From CAYMZZ01 sp044463125 (GTDB lineage Bacteria; Bacteroidota; Bacteroidia; Chitinophagales; Chitinophagaceae), in NCBI GenBank assembly GCA_044463125.1, contig JBIQMS010000001.1:62001-126000 (forward strand): 64,000 bases of DNA. The letters are read 5' to 3'. The notes under the pieces are model-generated. The model was given only the letters and a program-made list of their open reading frames with translations, had not been told where the DNA came from and ran no database searches. The translations under genes and the position numbers were made by a program. This document shows, in pieces, positions 16,500 through 25,892 of this stretch (positions are counted from its first letter, which is position 1; every line of letters begins with the position of its first letter).

Positions 16500-18476
16500 A
16501 TGCTCGATTCAAAGATTCCCGCCGGTCCGCTCGAAGAAAAATGGACCTATTACAAAGGACATTGCAAGCTGGTAAACCCTGCCAACAAACGCAAGCTGGA
16601 AGTGATTGTGGTGGGTACTGGTCTGGCCGGTGCCTCCGCAGCCGCATCACTCGGTGAATTGGGTTACCAGGTGAAAGCATTTTGCTTTCAGGATTCGCCA
16701 CGCCGTGCGCACTCCATCGCCGCACAGGGTGGTATCAATGCAGCAAAGAATTATCAGAATGATGGCGACTCCGTATTCCGTCTGTTTTATGACACCATCA
16801 AGGGTGGTGACTATCGCGCACGCGAAGGAAATGTACACCGTCTTGCGGAAGTAAGTGTGAATATTATTGACCAATGCGTGGCCCAGGGTGTTCCCTTTGC
16901 CCGCGAGTATGGTGGCCTGCTCAACAACCGCTCCTTCGGTGGTACGCAGGTGAAACGCACTTTTTATGCCGCGGGACAAACGGGCCAGCAATTGCTGATT
17001 GGCGCTTACCAGGCCCTTGAAAGGCAGGTAGCCCTCGGCAATGTAAAAATGTATGCCCGTCACGAAATGCTGGATGTTGTATTGATTGATGGCAAGGCAC
17101 GCGGTATCATCGCGCGTAACCTGGTGAATGGAGATCTGGAAAGGCATTTTGGTCATGCTGTATTGTTGTGCACCGGTGGTTATGGCAACGTGTTCTATCT
17201 TTCCACCAATGCTATGGGCAGCAATGTAACAGCAGCCTGGAAAGCGCATAAGAAGGGTGCTTTCTTTGGTAATCCCTGTTTCACTCAAATTCACCCCACC
17301 TGTATTCCGGTTTCCGGCGATCACCAAAGCAAGTTGACGCTGATGTCGGAATCGCTGCGTAACGACGGTAGAATTTGGGTACCCAAACAAAAAAACGATC
17401 CTCGCAAACCCAATGATATTCCCGAAGAAGAACGCGACTATTATCTCGAACGTCGCTATCCGGCTTTCGGTAACCTGGTTCCCCGCGATGTTGCCTCACG
17501 TGCCGCCAAAGAACGCTGCGATGCCGGCTATGGCGTAGGTACTACCAAACAGGCGGTATATCTCGATTTCCGCTTCAACCTCATCAATAAATACGGCCGT
17601 GCTGAAGCCAACAAGCGCGGCATCCAAAATCCGGATGAAGCCACATTAGTGGAACTGGGTAAAGAAGTGGTGAAGGAAGAATATGGTAACCTTTTCGACA
17701 TGTACGAAAAAATTACCGGTGAGAATCCTTATGAAGTACCCATGCGCATCTATCCGGCCGTACACTATACCATGGGTGGGCTTTGGGTGGATTATGAATT
17801 GATGACTACCGTGAAGGGCTTATATGCACTGGGCGAAGCCAACTTCAGCGACCATGGCGCCAACCGTCTCGGTGCATCCGCACTGATGCAGGGGCTGGCC
17901 GATGGCTATTTTGTAATTCCCTACACCATTGGTAATTATCTTGCTGATGAAATTGCTACCAAACCCATTGCTACTTCGCATGAGGCATTTGAAGCAGCTG
18001 AGAAAGCGGTAAGTGAGCGCATCAACAAACTGATGAGCATTCAGGGTAAGCAAACGGCTGAAAGTTTTCATAAGCGCCTTGGCAAGATTATGTGGGAAAA
18101 ATGTGGTATGGCGCGTAATGAGCAAGGGTTGAAAGAAGCCATTCAGCAGATACAGGAATTGAAAAAGGAATTCTGGAGCGATTTGCGTATACCCGGTGGT
18201 GCACAGGAAATGAATCCGGAACTGGACAAAGCCGGAAGGGTAGCGGATTTCATTGAGCTCGGTGAATTGATGTGCCTCGATGCGCTCAACAGAAATGAAA
18301 GTTGCGGAGGCCATTTCCGCGAAGAAAGCCAGACCGAAGAAGGCGAAGCCCGCAGGGATGATGCCAATTTCAGCTATGTTTCCGCCTGGGAACACAGGGG
18401 AGAACACGAATGGCAATTGCATAAGGAAGCACTGGAATTTGAAGTGGCGAAACCGACACAGAGAAGCTATAAGTAA
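16500..18476 (+). CDS. sdhA: Succinate dehydrogenase / fumarate reductase flavoprotein subunit
   Basis: 658 residues. VVGTGLAGASAAASLGELG (about 37-55) is the FAD-binding Rossmann motif; H71 in RRAHSIAAQGGINAA is the expected covalent FAD attachment site; NRSFGGTQVKRTFYAAGQTG and TQIHPTCIPVSGDHQSK belong to the catalytic region; VHYTMGGLWVDYE and ALGEANFSDHGANRLGASALMQGL are capping and FAD-binding motifs. The C-terminal helical domain ends in WQLHKEALEFE. It oxidises succinate to fumarate or runs in reverse. The stop codon is followed at once by an ACGT heptad cluster that separates it from sdhB. Confidence 0.96.
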   Translation: MLDSKIPAGPLEEKWTYYKGHCKLVNPANKRKLEVIVVGTGLAGASAAASLGELGYQVKAFCFQDSPRRAHSIAAQGGINAAKNYQNDGDSVFRLFYDTIKGGDYRAREGNVHRLAEVSVNIIDQCVAQGVPFAREYGGLLNNRSFGGTQVKRTFYAAGQTGQQLLIGAYQALERQVALGNVKMYARHEMLDVVLIDGKARGIIARNLVNGDLERHFGHAVLLCTGGYGNVFYLSTNAMGSNVTAAWKAHKKGAFFGNPCFTQIHPTCIPVSGDHQSKLTLMSESLRNDGRIWVPKQKNDPRKPNDIPEEERDYYLERRYPAFGNLVPRDVASRAAKERCDAGYGVGTTKQAVYLDFRFNLINKYGRAEANKRGIQNPDEATLVELGKEVVKEEYGNLFDMYEKITGENPYEVPMRIYPAVHYTMGGLWVDYELMTTVKGLYALGEANFSDHGANRLGASALMQGLADGYFVIPYTIGNYLADEIATKPIATSHEAFEAAEKAVSERINKLMSIQGKQTAESFHKRLGKIMWEKCGMARNEQGLKEAIQQIQELKKEFWSDLRIPGGAQEMNPELDKAGRVADFIELGELMCLDALNRNESCGGHFREESQTEEGEARRDDANFSYVSAWEHRGEHEWQLHKEALEFEVAKPTQRSYK

Positions 18477-18477
18477 G

Positions 18478-18577
18478 TTGTACGTATTACGTATTACGTT
18501 ATACGTAGTTCGTAATACGGTTTTAAAACTTGAGTTCACCTAACGTAAAACGTACAACGTAGAACGTAAAACGTAAC
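18478..18577. repeat. Heptad-repeat cluster R3 inside the sdh operon
   Basis: Left arm of ACGTnnn units (18478-18520) and right arm in the opposite phase (18541-18577; ACGTAAA, ACGTACA, ACGTAGA, ACGTAAA), with a 20-base spacer. It fills the gap between sdhA and sdhB and ends nine bases before the sdhB start. It contains no TTTAAAC-type inner arms. Confidence 0.9.
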
Positions 18578-18583
18578 AAGAAT

Positions 18584-19345
18584 ATGGAACATTACCACAT
18601 GAATCTGACCCTTAAAGTATGGCGGCAAAAGAACGCGCAGGATAAGGGGCATTTTGAAACTTACCAGGTGAAGAATATTTCTTCGGAGATGTCGTTCCTG
18701 GAAATGATCGACGTGCTGAATGAAGACCTGGTAAAAGAGGGCAAAGAACCGATTGCCTTCGACCATGATTGCCGTGAGGGAATCTGTGGCATGTGTTCCA
18801 TGTATATCAATGGCCGGCCCCATGGCCCCTGGCAAAATAATACTACCTGCCAATTGCATATGCGCGCCTATAAGGATGGCGATACCATCACCATCGAACC
18901 CTGGCGTGCCAATTCATTCCCGGTCATCAAAGACCTGATGGTGGATCGCTCTTCATTCGACCGCATCATTCAGGCCGGTGGTTATGTATCGGTAAATACC
19001 GGTAATGCTGTTGACGCCAACGCCATCCCCATCGAAAAAGATAAAGCGGATATGGCTTTCGCAGCGGCAGCCTGTATCGGTTGTGGCGCCTGCGTAGCAG
19101 CCTGTAAGAACTCCTCGGCATTGCTCTTTGTATCGGCCAAAGTGGCACACCTTTCCTTACTTCCGCAGGGCGAGCCCGAACGCAAGAGCCGGGTGCTGAA
19201 AATGGTAGCCCAGATGGATAAGGAAGGATTCGGCTCCTGCACCAATACAGGCGCCTGTGAAGCGGTATGTCCCAAGGGCATTTCCATCACCAATATTGCC
19301 CGCCTGAATAAGGAATATTTGCTGGCGGGACTGGCATCGGAGTAA
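18584..19345 (+). CDS. sdhB: Succinate dehydrogenase / fumarate reductase iron-sulfur subunit
   Basis: 253 residues. [2Fe-2S] ligands C63, C68, C71 and C89 (CREGICGMC...C); [4Fe-4S] ligands C164, C167, C170 and C174 (CIGCGACVAAC); [3Fe-4S] ligands C219, C225 and C229 (CTNTGACEAVC). It carries electrons between the flavin and the haems of SdhC. ATG at 18584 is used; an internal ATG at 18599 (MNLTLKVWRQ) is an equally plausible start. It is separated from sdhA by 107 bases of repeats, so its ribosome-binding region is repeat-derived or immediately behind the repeat. Confidence 0.95.
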   Translation: MEHYHMNLTLKVWRQKNAQDKGHFETYQVKNISSEMSFLEMIDVLNEDLVKEGKEPIAFDHDCREGICGMCSMYINGRPHGPWQNNTTCQLHMRAYKDGDTITIEPWRANSFPVIKDLMVDRSSFDRIIQAGGYVSVNTGNAVDANAIPIEKDKADMAFAAAACIGCGACVAACKNSSALLFVSAKVAHLSLLPQGEPERKSRVLKMVAQMDKEGFGSCTNTGACEAVCPKGISITNIARLNKEYLLAGLASE

Positions 19346-19388
19346 GCTTTTCGCCCCGCACGCAATAAATAGGCCGTTTTTTGCGATT

Positions 19389-22300
19389 TTGATAATAAAC
19401 TCGCTGCTTTTGAGCGTTTTACGCAGAATATGGCTTATACAGGTCCTGGTTTTCTTTGCGCTGCTCGCCAGCGCCCAGAATCCCTTGCCATTCTCCTCCA
19501 ACCAACGCAGCGGCCATTTCCCCGTTAATACGGATACCATCCAGCTCGATACAGCCAGTATTATTCCCAAGACCCTCCGGGTTGAAGGGGTTGATGCAAG
19601 CGCTTACAGGCTCGACGAAGTGCATGCCCGACTGGTCTGGCTCCAAAAACCCACTACCGACTCGGTACAGATCCGCTGGCGCAGCTTTGGCTTTTCGCTG
19701 GCCGCCAACCGGCAGAGGATGCGCTACGACAGCATCAGCAACAATATGGCCCTTACACCCTATGAATTCAACAATGAACTGAGCGATGCCCAAAAGGGCG
19801 TTTTCAATTTTGGCGATATTCGTGCCGAGGGTAGTTTTGGCAGGCAAATAGCATTTGGCAATAGCCAGGATGCTGTGCTCAACTCCACACTCAATATGCA
19901 ACTCAGCGGCATGCTGGGCGATAGCATCGAAATACAGGCCGCCATTACCGATAACAATATTCCCATTCAGCCGGATGGCACCACGCAACAACTCAATGAA
20001 TTTGACCAGGTATTCCTGCAGTTCAGTAAAAAAAACTGGAAGCTCAATCTGGGGGATATTGATTTACGACAGAACCAAAGCTATTTTCTCAATTTCTACA
20101 AACGCCTGCAGGGCGTTGCCTTTCAAACCAAAAATGCGATTGGTAAAAACAAAGAATCAAATACACTAGTAAGCGGTTCCATCGCCAAGGGTAAGTTTAC
20201 CCGCAATGTATTCCAGGGACTGGAGGGGAACCAGGGGCCTTATCGCCTTACTGGCGCCAATAATGAAGCATTCTTTATCATTCTCGCCAATACGGAAAGG
20301 GTGTTTGTGGATGGGCAATTGCTGCAGCGCGGCGAAGACCAGGACTATGTAATCAATTACAATACCGCGGAAGTAACATTTACACCACGACGGATGATTA
20401 CCAAAGACAGTCGTATTCAAATTGAATTTGAATATGCCGATCGCAATTATCTGAATGCAAATTTTTATCTCAGCCAGGAATTTAGCTTTAATCAGAAACT
20501 CAAATTACGCATCGGCGCCTTTACCAATAGCGATGCCCGCAATTCGCAGATCAACCAGATACTGGATGAACCTCAGAAACAGTTTCTGGCCAACCTGGGA
20601 GATAGTATTCAAAGGGCATTTTATCCCTCTGCCACACTTGATACTTTCGCGGCCGGCAAGGTATTGTATGAGAAAGTATATACCGGTACAGCGCCCGGCA
20701 TCGATTCATTTTATCGCTATTCAACGGATCCCAACCTGGCCAAATACAATCTGTCGTTTGTGAATGTGGGCTTTGGCAATGGCAACTACGTAAGCGATTT
20801 CAATGGTGCCAATGGGAAGGTTTATACTTATGTGGAACCGGTGAATGGCGTTCCCCAGGGAAGCTTTGAACCCATCACCATTTTGGTTACCCCCAAGACC
20901 CAGCAATTGGTAAACCTGGGGCTCGACTACGATGTAGGAAAGGGAATGCAGGCCAGGGCTGAATTGGCCATGAGTAATTACGATGTAAACACCTTTTCGA
21001 AGATTGATAATGGCGACGACAAGGGCTTCGCCGGAAAGTTTGGCATCACCAAAACAGATACCCTTCGCCGGGAAAAGGGTTTGCAATTGCAGACTTCGGT
21101 AGATTATGAATTTGTGCAGCGAAAGTTTCGTCCATTGGAACGACTGAGAACCGTGGAATTTTCCCGCGACTGGGGTTTACCGCTACAGGTGATACCACAG
21201 GATGAAGAGATTCTTCGTTTTGCAGCCGGTCTCAAAGACAAGCGAAAACATCAGCTCCTATACCGCTTTACGCATTACAGCCGGGGTAGTGATTATCGTG
21301 GGGGACAACAATCACTTCAGCATAGCGCCGACTGGAAGGGATGGCAATTCAATAATGAGTTGGTGATTACGCGTTTCAACAGCAACCTTGAAAAGGGTCA
21401 GTTCCTTAGACCGACCATCGATTTCAGTAAGCAGTTAAAGAAGATGGGCAATTACCGACTGGGACTGCGTTATTCGCTGGAGCATAATGCCGTTCGCGAT
21501 CGCGCCAGCGATACGCTCACCTTCAATGCTTTTTATTTCGATAACTGGTCGGTTTACCTCCGATCCGATGAGTCGAAGGCCAATCGTTATGGAATCACTT
21601 TTTTTAGTCGCATGGACAAGTACCAGTATGGAAAAAGTTTTTTGAAAGGCGACAGAAGCTACAACCTGAATTTGCAAACAGAATTATTGGCGAATCCGAA
21701 ACGGCAACTTATACTGAACGCTACCTTCCGTAAGCTGGATATCATCAACCCCCTTGTATCGCGGCAGACAGCCGACGAATCCATTCTTGGAAGGGTGGAG
21801 TATGTAATGAATGAATGGAAGGGATTAGTAACCGGTAATTTCCTGTACGAAGTGGGAGCGGGGCAGGAGCAAAGGCGCGACCTCGCTTACCTGGAAGTGC
21901 CAGCCGGCACCGGCGTATTTGCCTGGATTGATTACAATGCGGATGGTATACAGCAATTGAATGAGTTTGAGCTGGCGGCTTTTCCCGACCAGGCGAAATT
22001 TATCCGAATACTTACACCCACTAATGAGTTCATCAAGGCGAATTATATCACATTCAACTATAGCCTGGGGCTCAATCCCCGTGCTATCTGGAACAAAGCG
22101 GATACGAAAGGCTTTGCCAAATTCCTGGCACGGTTCAACTATTCCACTTCGCTGCAAACGAACCGGAAGTCCCTGAGCGAAGGTAGCTTCGCTTTCAATC
22201 CGTTTAAGTACGATGTAAATGATACCGCGCTGATCACGCTCAATACCATCACGGCGCATACCATTTCCTTCAACCGTTTCAGCAGCAAATGGGGGATAGA

Positions 22301-22898
22301 TTTCAATAACCTGCGCAATAATGGCAAAGCTTTACTCACCTACGGATACGAGAGCCGAACCTTGCGCGACTGGACCGCTAAACTCCGCGTGAACTTCAGC
22401 CGCTCCGTGTCTATGACGCTCAATGGAAGAACCGGAAGCAATGCCCTGAGCACGCCCAATGCGCAATTCGATAATCGTAACTATGAACTTTCCATAAGAA
22501 GCCTTGAACCCGGAATCGCATTTATCCGTGGAACCGCTTTCCGCCTGGCGCTCACCTATAAACTGGAGGCAAAAGAGAACAAGCCGCAATTTGGAGGTGA
22601 AACCAGCCGTTCGCATGCATTCAATCTCGAGACCAAATACAATGTATTGCAGAATAGCTCCATTACCGGAAAATTTACTTATAACAATATCAACTTCAAT
22701 GCCGTGAACGGCAATACCACAACAGTTAGCTATACCATGCTCGATGGTCTGCTACCGGGCCGCAACCTGCTTTGGTCCCTCACACTTACGAAGCGATTGC
22801 TGAATAACCTGGAATTGAATTTTCAATATGATGGAAGAAAACCGGCTGAAGCGAGAACGGTGCATATTGGAAGGGCGGCGATTACTGCGTTGTTTTGA
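19389..22898 (+). CDS. Large outer-membrane beta-barrel protein, uncharacterised
   Basis: 1169 residues. A signal peptide (RRIWLIQVLVFFALLASAQ) precedes a secreted protein dominated by alternating beta-strand patterns. The region about 270-350 contains GPYRLTGANNEAFF, ERVFVDGQLLQRGEDQDYV and NYNTAEVTFTPRRMI, a module that I associate with other giant Bacteroidota surface proteins such as SprA; the second half (about 550-1169) reads as consecutive long antiparallel strands ending in a Phe (RAAITALF), typical of an outer-membrane barrel. I cannot assign a function. The frame opens with TTG at 19389 (TTG at 19410 possible); no ATG lies near the signal peptide. It follows sdhB by 43 bases but is unlikely to be functionally linked. 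Confidence 0.75.
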   Translation: MIINSLLLSVLRRIWLIQVLVFFALLASAQNPLPFSSNQRSGHFPVNTDTIQLDTASIIPKTLRVEGVDASAYRLDEVHARLVWLQKPTTDSVQIRWRSFGFSLAANRQRMRYDSISNNMALTPYEFNNELSDAQKGVFNFGDIRAEGSFGRQIAFGNSQDAVLNSTLNMQLSGMLGDSIEIQAAITDNNIPIQPDGTTQQLNEFDQVFLQFSKKNWKLNLGDIDLRQNQSYFLNFYKRLQGVAFQTKNAIGKNKESNTLVSGSIAKGKFTRNVFQGLEGNQGPYRLTGANNEAFFIILANTERVFVDGQLLQRGEDQDYVINYNTAEVTFTPRRMITKDSRIQIEFEYADRNYLNANFYLSQEFSFNQKLKLRIGAFTNSDARNSQINQILDEPQKQFLANLGDSIQRAFYPSATLDTFAAGKVLYEKVYTGTAPGIDSFYRYSTDPNLAKYNLSFVNVGFGNGNYVSDFNGANGKVYTYVEPVNGVPQGSFEPITILVTPKTQQLVNLGLDYDVGKGMQARAELAMSNYDVNTFSKIDNGDDKGFAGKFGITKTDTLRREKGLQLQTSVDYEFVQRKFRPLERLRTVEFSRDWGLPLQVIPQDEEILRFAAGLKDKRKHQLLYRFTHYSRGSDYRGGQQSLQHSADWKGWQFNNELVITRFNSNLEKGQFLRPTIDFSKQLKKMGNYRLGLRYSLEHNAVRDRASDTLTFNAFYFDNWSVYLRSDESKANRYGITFFSRMDKYQYGKSFLKGDRSYNLNLQTELLANPKRQLILNATFRKLDIINPLVSRQTADESILGRVEYVMNEWKGLVTGNFLYEVGAGQEQRRDLAYLEVPAGTGVFAWIDYNADGIQQLNEFELAAFPDQAKFIRILTPTNEFIKANYITFNYSLGLNPRAIWNKADTKGFAKFLARFNYSTSLQTNRKSLSEGSFAFNPFKYDVNDTALITLNTITAHTISFNRFSSKWGIDFNNLRNNGKALLTYGYESRTLRDWTAKLRVNFSRSVSMTLNGRTGSNALSTPNAQFDNRNYELSIRSLEPGIAFIRGTAFRLALTYKLEAKENKPQFGGETSRSHAFNLETKYNVLQNSSITGKFTYNNINFNAVNGNTTTVSYTMLDGLLPGRNLLWSLTLTKRLLNNLELNFQYDGRKPAEARTVHIGRAAITALF

Positions 22899-23099
22899 GT
22901 AATACGTTATACGTTGTACGTTGTACGTATTGTGTGGTTGAGAGTTTAAGGTTTAAAGTTTAAGGTTTAGGGTTGAAGGTTATCTGAAGAGGTGATTTAG
23001 GATCTGGGATATTAAAAATTGTTTGAGAATAATCTGCCCAATTTGAATTTCCTTTAAACTTTAAACCCTAAACTTTAAACTCTAAACATTAAACCTAAA
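22899..23099. repeat. Heptad-repeat cluster R4 between convergent genes, overlapping the ychF stop
   Basis: ACGTnnn arm (22899-22930), TTTAAAG/TTTAGGG arm (22941-22972), a roughly 78-base spacer, then a TTTAAAC/CCTAAAC arm (23051-23099) in the opposite orientation. The last arm covers the final six codons of ychF. The mirror ACGT arm expected on the right is missing. Confidence 0.88.
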
Positions 23100-24179
23100 G
23101 TGCATCACATCCCCATCTTTTACCACATATTCTTTTCCTTCGATCCGGAGCTTGCCGGCATCGCGGCAGGCGGCTTCTGAGCCGTATTTTACGTAGTCTT
23201 CATAGGCAATCACTTCTGCCTTGATGAATCCTTTTTCGAAGTCGGTATGAATTACGCCCGCAGCTTGTGGCGCTTTCCAGCCTTCCTGTATGGTCCAGGC
23301 ACGCACTTCCTGCACGCCGGCAGTAAAATAAGTGTACAACTTCAGCAGGCGATAGGCAGAATGGATCAGTCGGTCAAGAGCCGGTTCTTTCATTCCATAT
23401 TCGTCCATGAAGAGCTGCCGGTCATCATCATTGTCCATTTCGGCAATCTGCGCTTCAATGCTGTTGTTCATGATGATCACTTCCGCATTCTCCGCTTTCA
23501 CGGCTTCTTTCAAAGCTTCGGAATATTTATTGCCTGTGTGCATGGATGCTTCATCCACATTGGCTACATAGAGCACGGGCTTGTCGGTAAGCAGAAACAA
23601 ATCCGCAATAGCCACTTTCTCTTCCTTATCCAATCCCAGTTCGCGGATGCTTCGACCTGTTTCCAGGTGCGCCTTACAACGCAACAGGATGTCGAGCTCG
23701 GCTTTCAGCTTGGGGTCCACACGGGCCTGTTTCTCGGTTTTTTGGATCTTTTTCTCCACGCTTTCCAGGTCTTTCAACTGGAGTTCGGTGTCGATGATCT
23801 CCTTATCACCCACGGGGTGAATGGCGCCTTCATCGCGAAGGATATTTTCATCTTCAAAACAGCGGATCACGTGAATGATAGCATCCACTTCACGGATATT
23901 TCCCAGGAATTTGTTGCCCAACCCTTCGCCCTTGCTGGCGCCGCGTACCAGGCCGGCGATGTCCACAATTTCAATCTGAGTGGGCACCACCCGTTGAGGA
24001 TTCACTAACTCCGCCAGTTTGCTCAGGCGCGGATCGGGCACGTCAACCAGGCCCACATTGGGGTCGATGGTGCAAAAGCGATAATTGCTGGCCTGTGCCT
24101 TGGCGCTATTACTAACTGCATTGAACAAGGTGGATTTGCCCACATTGGGAAGTCCCACAATACCTGCCTGAAGAGCCAT
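23082..24179 (-). CDS. ychF: Redox-regulated ATPase YchF (Obg-like)
   Basis: 365 residues. GLPNVGKSTLFNAV is the P-loop, with IEIVDIAGLVRGASKGEGLG as switch II (G3). The G4 position carries NVDE rather than NKxD, the change that makes YchF prefer ATP over GTP. A helical middle domain (about 130-200) and a C-terminal TGS domain (about 280-365; FTAGVQEVRAWTI...GDVMHFRFNV) follow. It binds ribosomes. The last residues RFNV are usual for the family, yet the codons used fit the TTTAGG/TTTAATG heptad phase of R4 exactly. A -7 box lies at 24242-24249. Confidence 0.95.
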   Translation of the reverse strand: MALQAGIVGLPNVGKSTLFNAVSNSAKAQASNYRFCTIDPNVGLVDVPDPRLSKLAELVNPQRVVPTQIEIVDIAGLVRGASKGEGLGNKFLGNIREVDAIIHVIRCFEDENILRDEGAIHPVGDKEIIDTELQLKDLESVEKKIQKTEKQARVDPKLKAELDILLRCKAHLETGRSIRELGLDKEEKVAIADLFLLTDKPVLYVANVDEASMHTGNKYSEALKEAVKAENAEVIIMNNSIEAQIAEMDNDDDRQLFMDEYGMKEPALDRLIHSAYRLLKLYTYFTAGVQEVRAWTIQEGWKAPQAAGVIHTDFEKGFIKAEVIAYEDYVKYGSEAACRDAGKLRIEGKEYVVKDGDVMHFRFNV

Positions 24180-24241
24180 TCGGGAAATTTATTTTCGTTA
24201 TTCCGAATTCCAGGCAGGCCAGGCCTCCCTGTTTCGGGCCG

Positions 24242-24249
24242 CAAAGATA
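24242..24249 (-). promoter_or_regulatory. -7 box (TATCTTTG) for ychF
   Basis: Matches TAnnTTTG on the minus strand, 62 bases before the ychF start codon. Confidence 0.5.
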
Positions 24250-24364
24250 GCTAAAAACAGAGAGAGCCCGGCCTTGCAATACGGCAAAAATCGGGGCATT
24301 TAAAAACTAGTTTTCCTATCTTGAGCGCCTAATTCTGCATAAAAATCCTTAAAAGCCATACTGC

Positions 24365-25774
24365 ATGTCCCTAAGCCGTATCTGGACCGCCTTTATCCTT
24401 ATTTCTATGCTGGCGGCCGGCATCAGCCTGATCTTCAAACCCGGCCAGCAACGCCTGCTGGGGAATATGGTTACCGGCAAGTCGGGCGATACTCTATCCA
24501 TTAGAACCGTGGACGCAAATCTGCTCCCTGCTGTTGTACGCGACAACCTGAATGCAGGTAAGGAGGTTATGCCCTGGGGCCGCGAGTGGGTAAAGAAGGC
24601 AGAGGGAGAGGGAGAGGGTTATATGGCCTACCAGCTTCAGCCCGCCAATGGACTTTTCGAAACCGTAAAGGATGCCGTAACCCTGAGCATTGGCCTGGTG
24701 GGAGTGCTGGCGCTTTTTATGGGCTTTATGACCATAGCGGAGCAGGCGGGAGGTGTGCGCTTTATATCGCGGATCATCGGCCCCTTTTTCAGTCGCATTT
24801 TCCCAGAAGTCCCCAAAAACCATCCCAGCATGGGGCATATGATGATGAATTTTTCGGCCAACCTGATGGGGCTCGACAATGCGGCCACGCCATTTGGCAT
24901 AAAAGCCATGCAAAGCCTTCAGGAGATCAATCCCGATAAGGATCGTGCTTCCAATGCGCAGGTGATGTTTATGTGCCTGCATGCCTCAGGACTTACATTG
25001 ATACCCACGGCGATTATTGCCGACCGTGTATCATTAGGTGCGGCACAACCCACTAATATTTTTATTCCCTGTATGATCGCCAGCTTTGTAGCCACCATGG
25101 CCGCACTGCTGATCGCTTCTTTCAAGCAGGGTATCCGGATATTTCAGCCTGTGATTATGCTCTGGGTATTGGGTATTACCGGTATTATATCGGCACTTAT
25201 AGCCTATGTTGTTTCACTCGACAACCAGGGAGTAAAACTATTCTCTACCAATCTCAGCAATGGGCTCATTTTGCTAATCCTTTTATTGATACTTCTCGGA
25301 GGTATTTATAAGAAGATCGCCATTTTCGATGCGTTTATTGATGGAGCGAAGGGCGGCTTTGAAACCGCGCTGCGCATCCTCCCTTACCTGGTAGGATTGC
25401 TCGCAGCCATCAGCCTGCTCCGCAACAGTGGCGCATTTGATTTTATCATGGATGGGATCAAATGGATATTTGCAGCCCTGGGTGGTGATACCCGAATAGT
25501 AGATGCACTGCCCACGGCAGTGATTAAACCCCTAAGTGGAAGCGGCGCCCGTGCAATGATGATTGATACCCTGCAGACCCATGGGCCGGATTCATTTGTG
25601 GGTAACCTCGCTTCGGTATTTCGCGGATCTGCCGACACCACTTTCTATATCATTGCCGTTTATTTTGGCTCGGTAGGCATCAAGAATGCACGCTATTCAG
25701 TAGGCACTATGTTGCTGGCCGACCTGGCGGGAATTGTTACCGCCATAGCGGTTGCTTATCTATTCTTCCAGTAA
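24365..25774 (+). CDS. SpmA/SpmB-type nucleoside-recognition-domain membrane protein (fused)
   Basis: 469 residues with about ten membrane spans. Two Gate/nucleoside-recognition domains are visible: the first (about 100-240) contains SMGHMMMNFSANLMGLDNAATPFG, the SpmA signature; the second (about 320-469) contains GAKGGFETALRILPYLVG and VIKPLSGSGARAMMID, the SpmB signature. In Bacillus these are two sporulation-maturation proteins; in non-sporulating Bacteroidota a single fused protein is common and its substrate is unknown. An extra-membrane segment (about 28-95) precedes the first domain. The start at 24365 is the first ATG. It converges on the DUF4397 gene across a terminator-like hairpin. 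Confidence 0.85.
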   Translation: MSLSRIWTAFILISMLAAGISLIFKPGQQRLLGNMVTGKSGDTLSIRTVDANLLPAVVRDNLNAGKEVMPWGREWVKKAEGEGEGYMAYQLQPANGLFETVKDAVTLSIGLVGVLALFMGFMTIAEQAGGVRFISRIIGPFFSRIFPEVPKNHPSMGHMMMNFSANLMGLDNAATPFGIKAMQSLQEINPDKDRASNAQVMFMCLHASGLTLIPTAIIADRVSLGAAQPTNIFIPCMIASFVATMAALLIASFKQGIRIFQPVIMLWVLGITGIISALIAYVVSLDNQGVKLFSTNLSNGLILLILLLILLGGIYKKIAIFDAFIDGAKGGFETALRILPYLVGLLAAISLLRNSGAFDFIMDGIKWIFAALGGDTRIVDALPTAVIKPLSGSGARAMMIDTLQTHGPDSFVGNLASVFRGSADTTFYIIAVYFGSVGIKNARYSVGTMLLADLAGIVTAIAVAYLFFQ

Positions 25775-25840
25775 GATTAATGAGGAAAAGAGGAATGAAC
25801 CCCATCTTCCTCTGCATTCTCTCAATCTGCCTATAATAAC

Positions 25841-25864
25841 CGAGCCCCGTAGAAACGGGGCTCG
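25841..25864. terminator. Stem-loop between convergent genes
   Basis: A perfect 10-bp GC-rich stem (CGAGCCCCGT with its complement) closes a 4-base loop. It lies midway between two convergent genes. There is no T-run on either side, so it may work as a rho-dependent or RNA-stabilising end. Confidence 0.7.
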
Positions 25865-25892
25865 TACTAATACTACTACTTATTCCGAGGGT

